Below are positions 1-9,789 of a stretch of 64,000 bases of DNA, one piece after another. The notes under the pieces were generated by a model that was not told where the DNA came from, ran no database searches, and saw only the letters and a list, made by a program, of their open reading frames with translations. Source of the stretch: Dendrocalamus latiflorus (lineage: Eukaryota > Streptophyta > Magnoliopsida > Poales > Poaceae). The DNA lies in assembly GCA_017311315.1 (NCBI GenBank), contig CM029642.1, positions 17,206,827-17,270,826 of the forward strand, in the 5' to 3' direction. A program made the position numbers and the translations under genes. Position 1 is the first letter of the stretch, and each line of letters begins with the position of its first letter.

Positions 1-1339
1 TAAGTCCATGGAAATAGCAATAAACAATCTTAGACCCTGCCAAGGAATAATGCATGATCTCCAACTTTTGCAAAATACATTTGCAAACTTAGATCATGCT
101 ACAAGGATTAGGTACATGGACTTCAACCATTTGCAAAGTATAGTCACATGTTACAAGGATTAGATGCATGAGCCTCAACTATTTGCAAAACACATTCGCA
201 AATAATGGCATCATGTCAAAATGAGCTAGAGAAAGTGAGGTTTGAGCTATCAACACATGATGAGACTCAAACTACTAGACATGATCTCTTTTAATAGTAC
301 GGCAACCTACACTAGCAATCCGGTCTTCCAACCAAACACCAAGACCGGTAAAAGACTAGGAACACGTCCTTAGCCCATGATCATCATGGACATGCATGCA
401 TCAACTCATGATGCGTCCGCTTTTCGACACATGATGGCCTTCACTTGATCAACACATGATCATCATGGACATGCATCAACTCATGATGCGTCCGCTTTTC
501 GACGGCCTTCAACACATGAAGCCATCTTCTTCTTTGATAGCCTTCAACTCATGAAGCTATCTTCTTCTCGATCTTGACTTGATGACCTACAACACATGAA
601 GTCATCCCAAGTCGTTCTCATTTGTGGAACCTAAACTCTGCATCCAACTCATGGAAACCGTTAGTCCACAGAACAATTGTCACCGATTACCAAACTTCAC
701 CATTTTGGTAATTCATGACAATCTCAACAAATAATGAGATATAAAAATTGATTTACGAGTATACAACTTGTACACAACAAATGTATACTCTAAGATAAGC
801 TTTAAACAAAGCTTACTCATCCGGTTGTCATTTAGGCATTCAACCATTAACACATAATGAAGAAGTTAGATAACAACCCGATTACATATGAGTATATATG
901 AACTACACAAGCTATATATACTCAAGAGTGTATTTCAAAGTAAAGATCCCAAATATGCATATCAAAAGAAGCATGGATCAATACTCATGAAACTCCAAAC
1001 TATAGAGAGAGCTCCCCCTAAATGTGTGCATACAAGTGTATATAAAGAAAGACATATGCACATATTCATTTTAGACTAATTGAGGAGTTCAATCCATATT
1101 TTGGATCTAAGGAATGCATTTGTAAATGAGAAAACGATTTCGAATGCATACCTCTTTGATTTCACCTTTCCATCCAAATGAGACTAAGCATAAATAAACT
1201 CAAGCAAACATATTAGTCTCATATATACATTTGTCATTATCACCAAAACATTATAAAAGTATTTATCATTATTACCAAGATCTCATAATGGTATTTGTCA
1301 TTAACACCAAAACCAACTTAATCTGGGTTTGATCTTTCA
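1..1339 (-). mobile_element. Partial Ty1-copia LTR (SIRE/Maximus-like layout), minus strand
   Basis: Read on the minus strand, an LTR-like start TGAAAGATC lies at 1331-1339, directly after a polypurine tract (AAGGGGGAGAT, complement of 1340-1350). This is the arrangement seen on the plus strand at 42577-42600. The text around 320-350 (an inverted 'accggtctt' word) also recurs near 42770 in the opposite orientation, supporting a related LTR. The left end is beyond the window and I see no coding capacity. The class is inferred from the polypurine-LTR junction and partial similarity, not from a full alignment. Confidence 0.45.
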
Positions 1340-1377
1340 ATCTCCCCCTTAATCATTCAATTAATCAGAGCTTGATC

Positions 1378-2330
1378 TTTCATCGTCGCGCCCCACGCCC
1401 TGCGCACCTTGGCACCATACTGCATAGTCCTTCATCCCAAAGACCTGCACCCTCCCGTGTCAACTCGTACTCACACTACGTCACGCACGACGCCACCGCC
1501 CACACAGTGAACTGCGCTAGCGTCGTGGGCCATAGTGAGTCCTATGGCATGCTGCCTACAAAAGCCCAGTAGGCTTGCTCGTTGCTCCTCTGCACTCCTT
1601 CATCTCCCCCCTTCTCTTCTCCTCCTCCCCACGTTGAGATTGAGCTCATGCTCGCATGCCCTGTTCTGGCTGCTGCCTTCGCCTCATTGTTCCAGCCGCT
1701 TCGGTGAGCCTCTCCACTTCTTGATTGTGTCATATTGTGTTCCGGAGTACTCCCCTCTAGCTTTTCCCTCAATCAACTTCACCATGGATCATATGAGCTC
1801 GGCCGCTATCGTCTTCCTCCATTCCAGTTGGAAATCACCACCGCCACTGCCTTCCCCTCTTCGGTGAGCCTCTCTCTGATTCCTCTCTCTATGAGCACCT
1901 CCACATCAACCTCTTCCTTCCTCGACCCTCAATTTGGGCTCTCCCTCGCCCTAGGTCGCTGGCACCGTGAAGCCCACCGCGCTGCCTCGAGTCATTGTTG
2001 CCGGACCACCACACCGCCTCCCTGACCTTGCCGTCCACTCTGGTGAGATCCCGTCACCCTCTAGATGCTCCCTGTGCACTTCCTTTCTACATCGCTCTAC
2101 CGTTGTAGATCACTATTCACCATGCTGTCACCTCGCCTAGGTGCATTAGGGGTCTAGACGACCCATTTTTGGGGTCACCGACCAACACCATCCCCTAGCT
2201 CGCTGACACCGAGCTCGGAAACACCGGCGAAACCACTTCTCTGTTTCGGTAGAGAGAGAAAGTGCACTTTAGTGTCAGCACCACCTATCAGTGGCAGAGA
2301 AATAACCGATTTAGAAATAAAAACCTGAGG
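1378..2330 (+). other. GC-rich LTR-like stretch, no credible gene
   Basis: C-rich sequence with a TATA-like 'ctacaaaag' at about 1556 and repeated 'ggtgagcctctc' words near 1703 and 1864. This composition resembles the transcribed leader part of grass gypsy LTRs. The open frames here overlap on both strands and have no recognisable domain. I cannot set the ends. Confidence 0.25.
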
Positions 2331-2375
2331 GCCTGTTTGTTAGCCACAGTAGCATTTTTCACTTAGAAAATAGGG

Positions 2376-2640
2376 ATAATACAATATATTCCACTGCAAT
2401 CGTCTCAGCCTTGAAAAATGCCACTACAATCATCTCAGTTTTGAAAAATGATTTGTGTTGCCACTGCAATCATCTAATACTTTGAAAAATGCCACTACAA
2501 TCGTCTCAGTTTTGAAAAATGCCACTACAATCATCCAATACTTATAACTGTTGGACGAGTGAAGTTGCATTTTTTGAAGCAACATGACTGCGGTGGCATT
2601 TTTCGAAAATGAGACGATTGCAGTGGCATTTAGTCAATTA
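2376..2640. repeat. Small inverted-repeat element with an internal tandem word (MITE-like)
   Basis: The word CCACTRCAATCRTC recurs at about 2391, 2421, 2461, 2492 and 2522, usually followed by 'ttttgaaaaatg'. An inverted copy lies at 2593-2630. The outer copies therefore form a hairpin with tandem repeats in the left arm. No clean target duplication was found, so the superfamily is undetermined. Confidence 0.5.
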
Positions 2641-3641
2641 TTCGTAGCAAATAATTGAGAGAAATCAAAATATTTAAGAAAAAGTCAAATAAAAAATAAT
2701 GAAATACAATTTAGTAATAAATAAAAATAAGGATAAAAATTAATTAGGGAATTAGAATAAGATTTTATGTAAATTGAAAATATTTAAAAATTAAATATTG
2801 ATTAGTTGCATAAGGGTTATTAAATTAATTAATGGCTAAAACTAATTAGTGCAGGATTAGCCTATGTAAAGTACAATTACTTATATTTTCCTTGCTTCAT
2901 GAGGGCCATTTAAAAATGGCAATTAAGTTAAATTAAGGTAATTAATTTGCATAATATGTCGCTAGTATTCAATTGGAAATAGAAAATTTAAATGATTACC
3001 TTGGAATATAATTAGATGTTATTCAAAGATAATTAGTATTTAATTTGAAGTATCCACTTTAATTAAAGATTTTTGTAGAAAATAGTTAGATAGAAATGGA
3101 GTTTAATTATGGCATCATCAATATTGTTTTAGAGACTCAAATATCAATTGAAGATTTATTAAAACATAATATTGTGTAAGTAATAATAAAAATTAACTAT
3201 CAAGTCATTATCCCTAAATTTAAAATACAAATTTAATTAAAAATGGTGTTAAATGTGAGCCCTTGAGCACAAATAGTCCCAGCAGTATATAGGAGAATAG
3301 GTATGATAGCTAGTCCATATAATTAGAATATAAATCAAAGTCAAGTGGTGTTAGATGATAATGAGTATACCAACAACATTTAATTCAAAGCGTGACTTTA
3401 GAAAGGTAGCCATGTTGAAATGTAGCTCCAATAAAATATAATGAGTTATCCAAATAACCCATGGGTCGTTGGTCATTATTAATAATAAATTTTCTAAACT
3501 TCAATTTGATGAACAACGCAGCAGAAGGGCCGATTAAGTAGACTTTAATTAAAATAATCTGCCAACATACAGTAGACCATAGTCTTGAGGTCTAGTAGTA
3601 TCCAGGTAGAATCCTATATCTAGCGCATCCTATCTTGTTAG
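2641..3641. other. AT-rich spacer, nothing recognised
   Basis: AT-rich non-coding sequence without long open frames or clear repeats. Confidence 0.5.
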
Positions 3642-3819
3642 TTTCTAGCACCTATATCTACGAGCAAACTTAAAATGTGCAACATGTCCATGGAGACTGG
3701 CGACCAGTAAAGTCATTCAGTCCAGTGTGGTTGTCGCCCAACTCCAACCTTTATGTCTACGTAGCTTCTCCTCAGTAAGAGAAGCACAGAGTAAGAGTAC
3801 CAAGAGTAGCAAGTATACC
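3642..3819 (+). repeat. Dispersed direct repeat, copy A (178 bp)
   Basis: Begins 'tttctagcacctatatc' and ends 'agcaagtatacc'. It is nearly identical to 7181-7361, with a few substitutions and one small insertion (ttc) in copy B. It is not open in any frame and its origin is unknown. Confidence 0.8.
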
Positions 3820-5335
3820 TAAATAACGATTCAAATGTTCTCCTAGGGGATATACCTAAGAGAGGTTCGATGTTCATTGGGCTGATGCAAGGTTAGGACT
3901 AGATGATCTAAAGGCTATAAGATAATCAACTTTTGTCACACACCAAAGAAAGTGTGAAGTTGCCGACAATACAATTAATTATCTCGTGTGGGTAAAGCTA
4001 TACAACTTCTGCCGAGAGTCAAAAACTATTTAAATAGCCGTACTCACCATCATGAGCAAGCTTAGATGTAGCTACAAAGGGTATAGTTTTCCTTTCCAAA
4101 ACTGTTTCATTGAACATATAGGATGGCATGAACATCTAATCATGTGAAATGCCCATGGGTGGGAATTGTGCAATGTTCATAGCCGAGGAAGGCTGCAAAT
4201 GGATTTGATCTATGGTTATGTAAATTGTATAAATGTTATTTCACTATATGTCAAATGCTCTTTACAATTCTGTTGTAAATTACTACTTATGGATATTTAC
4301 AATTCTGTGATCTATGCTTTTTTGCAATGGTTTTCAAAACTATGGCACGTATTGAAGATATGTATTTTGCAACTATTTCAAACCATCTGTCCTCATCTCA
4401 TGCTATCATGATAAATAAAAATTTTCTTCCACTGTTTCTAGCCACTTACCTCACTTCAAAATTTTAGTTAAGAAGCAAAGCATGAAGGGATAGTACGACC
4501 CGAATATTCACCATGGGAACTAGCAAGTGCTTTGAAAGACTTAAAGAGGACGCTTTGGTGCATCCGACGCTGCCAAGCCCAACAACGGTGCTTAGATCCA
4601 GACTACTAGATTAGATCGGTAGAAAGCTTGCTTTAAGGAGGTTTATGTGAGCTAGCTTTTGTGTGTTTAGAGACACTAAGATACCGATGTATTGCATAGG
4701 ATATCCACATATGTGTCCCCACCAGTAGACATTGCTTTGCTGCAGATTTTTAGTTGGACCTTATACGCTGCCTTCTTGCCCTTGTGTATTATATTTCGCA
4801 GCCACAGGAAAAGCTTGTTTTCAAAAATCTGTGTGGTTCGAGTTTCACCCCAGCTTCCTGGGTGTGCTATTTAAAAGTCTAGAATGGGATTAGATTATCT
4901 TATCTCCGCGATTCTCCCTGTACCTCATGCTATTTTCCCCTCGGCCTTTTGTTATAAACCTTGTCAGGTCTACAAACGTGAAGTGACTAATAACCAAGAT
5001 CAAGACAATCGAGAACATCATCAAAGAAGACAAAAATTTGGAAGCCTCAACCCGCACCAGGACCAAGATTCGAGTCTCCGCTTTGCTTTTGCTTTCTCCT
5101 CACCCCACAATAGACCCGCCAATCAAGCCTTCATCAAGCAAAAGCAATGGAGGGAAACAAGATAACTATCCCTAGCAAAAGTACAAAATTAGGGCCTGTA
5201 GTTTCTGCTTGCCATGGCCCTTACCACCTATGCGAGCTATCACCTAACCTTACTTCGCCAGGATTGATGAAAAAAAGGCGTCACGATGGAAACAATAATA
5301 GCACTACGTCAGGTAGGTCCCTATAGAGCATCACT
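3820..5335. other. Intergenic, nothing firm
   Basis: Open frames at 4166-4411, 4692-4874 and 4884-5165 have no recognisable domain or supporting signals. The 4884-5165 frame is Gln/Asn/Asp/His-rich at its end and precedes the zinc-knuckle relic in another frame, so it may be decayed retroelement gag, but this is weak. Confidence 0.4.
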
Positions 5336-5450
5336 TGTTTCTGCTGTGGAAATACTGGACACTACGCCAGAAAGTGCCATCAAAAGAAGCAAAATAAGGA
5401 GTTTATTAGTTACTGTTGCGGCAACAAATGAAACTATGCAAGATAATGCC
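5336..5450 (+). pseudogene. Relic with two CCHC zinc-knuckle-like motifs (gag-type)
   Basis: In the frame starting at 5336 the sequence reads a textbook retroelement zinc knuckle, CFCCGNTGHYARKC (C-x2-C-x4-H-x4-C). About 17 residues later a decayed second knuckle, YCCGNK-stop-NYAR-stop-C, has in-frame stops. Paired knuckles occur in nucleocapsid regions of retroelements and some pararetroviruses. No protease or reverse transcriptase follows, so this is a fragment. It lies in a different frame from the neighbouring open frames. Confidence 0.5.
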
Positions 5451-5853
5451 CCCCCTATGAAAAATAGAAGAATAAGAAAATGGTGTCGTTGCCTCTAGCC
5501 TCAGCCCCGGCAAAGCAATCCCACAAACAAGACAAAGTAATACAAACAATGATCAAAGTATTAAGAAAAACAGTGCCAAGCAACATGGAATTATTCTACT
5601 TAAGTGGTAAGAAAAACAAGTGATTGATAGCGATATATACCAAACTCTGCCTCCTCGTATATATTAGCATACAAAGTAAAGGTCTTCCTTCTTTCTTTTT
5701 TCTTCGGCGTGCAATGTGTCCGTGTCAATTAATTGTGCACCTCTCTTATTCTTATTCTTTGATATCTTAACACAACTTTGGCGCTAAAGGGAAAAGCAAG
5801 GACAGCTAAAATTCAGTTAAAGGAATGGTCCTGAGATGATCAAACAATTAAAA

Positions 5854-5965
5854 GCAAGAGCACCTAGATGGGATTAGGTAGCTTTGTTATTAAAAAGAAA
5901 ATAACACCAAAATTACATGATCTGATTTTTCTTTGGGCTGCAATTAGCATTTCGATTCCGATTGC
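5854..5965 (+). repeat. Diverged direct repeat, copy A
   Basis: Shares with 6366-6485 the order 'cacctaga..ggattaggta', 'gttaaaaa', 'attttt', 'gggctgcaattagcatttcg'. The copies start about 512 bp apart. They might be decayed terminal repeats of a small element, but no target duplication was found. Confidence 0.5.
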
Positions 5966-6365
5966 ACCAGCTGTATGGATGGATGTGATATGTTGGATCA
6001 CTTCACTAAGTCTTACCTTTTTAACTAAACCATGACTTTAAAGATTGTAAAAGTATGCAATAATAATTTTTGTGCAGGTTTTATCTATTTGTTACATAGT
6101 TTCATCTACCATATGCTATTTTTGTTACTAGGGTTTCATCCACCAATTATATAATCATTGGGTTACATCCACTCAGGGGAAATCAAAATCAGGGTTCTTC
6201 CATCCACACATCATATTTTCCATCCCAACCACAAGATTCTTTTGTTAAATAAAAACTAACACAAATAAGTTCCCACGGCCATCCTTGACCATGGATATCA
6301 CTTTATAGAGATTACACACTTTATCTACAAGAGATGTTCAATTTAGTATATTTCACATGCTTCGT

Positions 6366-6485
6366 TAAGTATGCGAGAACACCTAAAAGGACTAGGTATC
6401 TTTTTCGTTAAAAAAATAATGCCTAAATTCGAGAAGAGACATGATTGAATTTTTCTGTTGGCCGCAATTAGCATTTCGTAGAAAT
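6366..6485 (+). repeat. Diverged direct repeat, copy B
   Basis: Partner of 5854-5965; the best conserved word is 'gcaattagcatttcg'. Confidence 0.5.
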
Positions 6486-7180
6486 TATAGGCTGGTAGCA
6501 GGAAAGCGCTCCGTGCGAATCTTTTGATACTCAAAATTTTGAAACAAATTTAATGGTGTCATTGCGCGGACCATCATGATAGCTATCATAAAAAAAAGTT
6601 TTTTAAAATTGCTGTTGCGCTTCCCAAAGTAACTTTAGTTACACAAAACATCCGGGTTAGACGATTTTTGCACATGATGCCGGTAAATTGACATCGAGTT
6701 GCACACTGCAAATTCCTAGAATTTTACCCAGAAATGAACCGGTGACGTGGACTGTGGCACGGATCGATGAATTGCTAGCTGTACGGGGTTTGTCCTCCCC
6801 GCAACGCCCCTTTCGCCCTAGCCAGTGCACGAACTTGTGGGTCTGATATGCCAGGACTCCGGGTCAAATTTTCGAGTGCCATTCTTTGGGGTGACAATAA
6901 ACATTAGGATTTTGTTAAACATCATCCGGATGTTTTCTTCTTAACTATCATCTAGATTTAGGACTGTTGGATTAGAGATCCAATGGCCATGAATTCTCCT
7001 CCCTCTCCCTTGAATTCTACCCCTCACCTTTGAAAAAAATCTCCCCCCTTCAAAAACAAAGAGCCTCTTGATCTCTAATACAAGGATCACAAATTTAGAT
7101 GATAGTTAGAAAGAAAACATCTGAGTGATACCTATACACTCCCTAAACAATTTACATTTTGAAGGGAAGGAAATACTTTT

Positions 7181-7361
7181 TTTCTAGCACCTATATCTAC
7201 GAGCAAACTTAAAATGTGCAACATGTCCATGGAGAGTGGCGATCAGTAAAGTCATTCAGTCCAGTGTGGTTGTCGCCCAACTCCAACCTTTATGTCTACG
7301 TAGCTTCTTCTCCTCAGTAAGAGAAGCACAGAGTAATAGTACCAAGAGTAGCAAGTATACC
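7181..7361 (+). repeat. Dispersed direct repeat, copy B (181 bp)
   Basis: Second copy of the 3642-3819 repeat in the same orientation. It ends abruptly at 'agcaagtatacc', after which the two flanks differ completely. Confidence 0.8.
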
Positions 7362-7536
7362 AAGTCCTTCAGAGACTTTTTGGTACTTTTGGCACTTTCT
7401 GAACTCATATTTACAAGAATAGCAATAATCATGTAAAATCAGTGAAAATGTTCTATTTGCCGCACGGCCACTGAGCGGTAGCGCCCTGGGGGTGACACGT
7501 GGGCAGAAAGCGAAGGTCGCACAGCCACCGTGCGGC

Positions 7537-8312
7537 GAGTTTTTTGCTATTATGGTACCCTCTAAGTTAGGCTTCGACGAAACGGTATCTACGTCGTGGG
7601 CTTCTCTAAAATAGTACTCTTGTGCTTAAGACTTCTCTCAAATAGTATTCTCAGGGATTTTAACTCAAATAATTTGATTTTCGAATTTGTATTCCCTCAA
7701 TTGACTGAACTGCCCCTGCTCATTTTGTTTAACCCTAATCACTTTTATTTTCTTCTTTTCACATCGTTTGGGTTTCATTGGCGACGGCGGCACGCCGACT
7801 GGCCGATCGGAATACTCGGCGCGGCGCCGTCAACGCCAGGCGAGAGCGCGGCAAGTATCGCACGGGAGTGCGCACACCCCAGGCCACGGACGATCGCACG
7901 CCAGCCAGTGACGGTCGCACATCGGCAGGGGCAACCGGACCACGTACGCGGCAGGTGTGATCAGCATCTTTGTACGCGGCAGGTATTGAGCATTAAGGAT
8001 GATCCACGTACGCGGCAGGATCAATCTTTGTACGCGAAGAGCGCCGCCGTGAGGATGGAGGAGCTGCCGCCAGACAAAAAGAAATGGAAGAGTTCGTTCG
8101 TGCTACTGGAACTGGAAGAAACAAAATGAGCAGGGGCAGTTCAGTCAATTGGGGGAGTACAAATTCGAAAATCAAATTATTTGAGTTAAAATCCCTGATA
8201 ATACTATTTGAGAGAAGTCTTAAGTACAAGAGTACTATTTTAGAGAAGCCCACGACGTAGATACCGTTTCGTCGAAGCCCAACTTAGAGGGTACCATAAT
8301 AGCAAAAAACTC
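7537..8312. mobile_element. Non-autonomous Mutator-like element (MULE) with ~190-bp TIRs
   Basis: The left end GAGTTTTTTGCTATTATGG is mirrored by the complementary right end at 8312, and the inverted similarity runs for about 190 bp (7537-7735 against 8115-8312). The flanks carry an identical 9-bp duplication CCGTGCGGC (7528-7536 and 8313-8321). Long TIRs with a 9-bp target duplication are the signature of Mutator-like elements. The ~380-bp centre is GC-rich, unlike the TIRs, contains 'gtacgcggcagg' three times and encodes no transposase. A captured genomic fragment (Pack-MULE) is therefore likely but its source is unknown. Confidence 0.92.
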
Positions 8313-8947
8313 CCGTGCGGCAGAGGGCTACCATGCAGAACCCAATTAGTGTGGTAATTAGCGCTAATCTAATCCTAATTAGGGATTTCATTTAGGTGCA
8401 CTGCTTGTTCAATTTTTTAGATATCTCCAAAAATTATGAAATTTTGTGTGGAACCTCCCGATGCAGCGTACTTGATTGTGTAATTCTTTTGTAATTTTAT
8501 TAATGATGAATTTCACTGCAGAATTCATTTAAATACCCTGTTCTTAGGGATTTTTTTTAATGTAGCAAATGAACTCCAAAAATTACAATTTATTTTTTAA
8601 AGGATCCTTGCTTAATTGTGTAATTTCTCTAGAGTTTTACATGTTAGAAATTGTCTCAAAAATAAAGGGTTTAGGTCTCAAAAATTGGATTTCTTTTTTT
8701 TGAAATTAGGTTTCATGATTTTATGTGAGTTGGAATGTGTGAAGTTAGGGTTTCATGGTTCATTTTTTATTCAATTACACAAGGAATAGACAGCCCCAAC
8801 ACTATTACTTTACGCATTATTCTCCTTAGGCTTTGTGGAGCCTGGGTCCTATCAATTATTCTTGCCGACACCGTAGCAACTAGAGAATAATTTTGGATAT
8901 GATTTTTCCACTGCACCGTGCATGCATATTGCACTCCCTTTATGTGC

Positions 8948-8954
8948 TATAAAT
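8948..8954 (+). promoter_or_regulatory. TATA box of the small membrane-protein gene
   Basis: TATAAAT lies 100 bp upstream of the ATG at 9054. A start of transcription about 30 bp downstream would give a leader of roughly 70-75 nt with no upstream ATG. The spacing is typical of plant promoters. Confidence 0.6.
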
Positions 8955-9053
8955 CACACTCCCATCTTGACCTCCTCCTCGTAGCAAAAGCACAACAAAA
9001 CAGATCAAATAGTTAAGCAAGCCGAGCCACCCAGCCCCTCGACGAAACGATCG

Positions 9054-9563
9054 ATGGAAGGTTCCGCGAGCATGTGGAAAGCCGCGACGGGCGCCAGCCG
9101 CAGCGTCGTGGAGCTCGTGAGGCGCCGGTTCGGCCGCGACGCAGCCGCTGCGGCGAAGTGGAAGCTGGAGGAGGTGGTACAGCTGCTCCGTGCGGGTGCT
9201 TCTTCTCACACATCCGCCCGTGCTGCCGCCAAAAAGATCTGCTGGGCCATGCTGTCGAAGTTTAGGTCCTACCTGGCGGAACTCGCGGCGTCAAGGGCCG
9301 CGGATGTTATGGCACTGGTGCGCATCATCCCAATCCCAACAAAGGTTATGATCGGCATCGCCATCGCCATCATAGCAGCCGCGGTCGTCTTGTACATCTT
9401 GTACCTCGTCTTCTGCTACCTCGCTGGTGCGGCGGCTGGGGCCATGATGAGGGTTGCAGGTGGCGGCAGCCTAACGATCCTTCGCTTGGCATTTGAGTCT
9501 ATTCCTCAGCTGTATTTCAGCATACCCCGTTCTTCTGGTCCGCGGCGGCTGCCCGCTTTGTGA
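9054..9563 (+). CDS. Small predicted one-pass membrane protein, 169 aa, function unknown
   Basis: A single-exon frame from ATG at 9054 to TGA. Residues 1-90 are basic and Ala-rich and look helical. About residues 98-122 form a strong hydrophobic segment (Ile/Ala/Val/Leu/Tyr), followed by a small-residue stretch GAAAGAMM and a short basic tail ending RRLPAL. No signal peptide is evident. I recognise no domain and give no function; it resembles the short lineage-specific membrane proteins common in grasses. Support for a real gene is the TATA box at 8948, a compact leader, and G/C-rich third positions unlike the AT-rich flanks. The start is the first ATG after the TATA box. Transcript evidence would be decisive; a chance open frame in GC-rich DNA is the main alternative. 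Confidence 0.6.
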   Translation: MEGSASMWKAATGASRSVVELVRRRFGRDAAAAAKWKLEEVVQLLRAGASSHTSARAAAKKICWAMLSKFRSYLAELAASRAADVMALVRIIPIPTKVMIGIAIAIIAAAVVLYILYLVFCYLAGAAAGAMMRVAGGGSLTILRLAFESIPQLYFSIPRSSGPRRLPAL

Positions 9564-9789
9564 ACGTGTTGCTCTAGCTTACAACCTAATCTGTGTTGTC
9601 AGGCTTCTCTAAGTGGAGCTTCTCTTTTTATTTTCCTGAACGAGTCTGAGTCCTGAATCGATGCTACTCTTTTCAACTAGTAATACTAGTATACTACTTT
9701 CAAATGAACGAAAATGTTACACCGTTGCAAGGGCACTTGTGGAAGTAAGATTACTTCATGTTCACCGCTAACAAATTTGCTAACTATAT

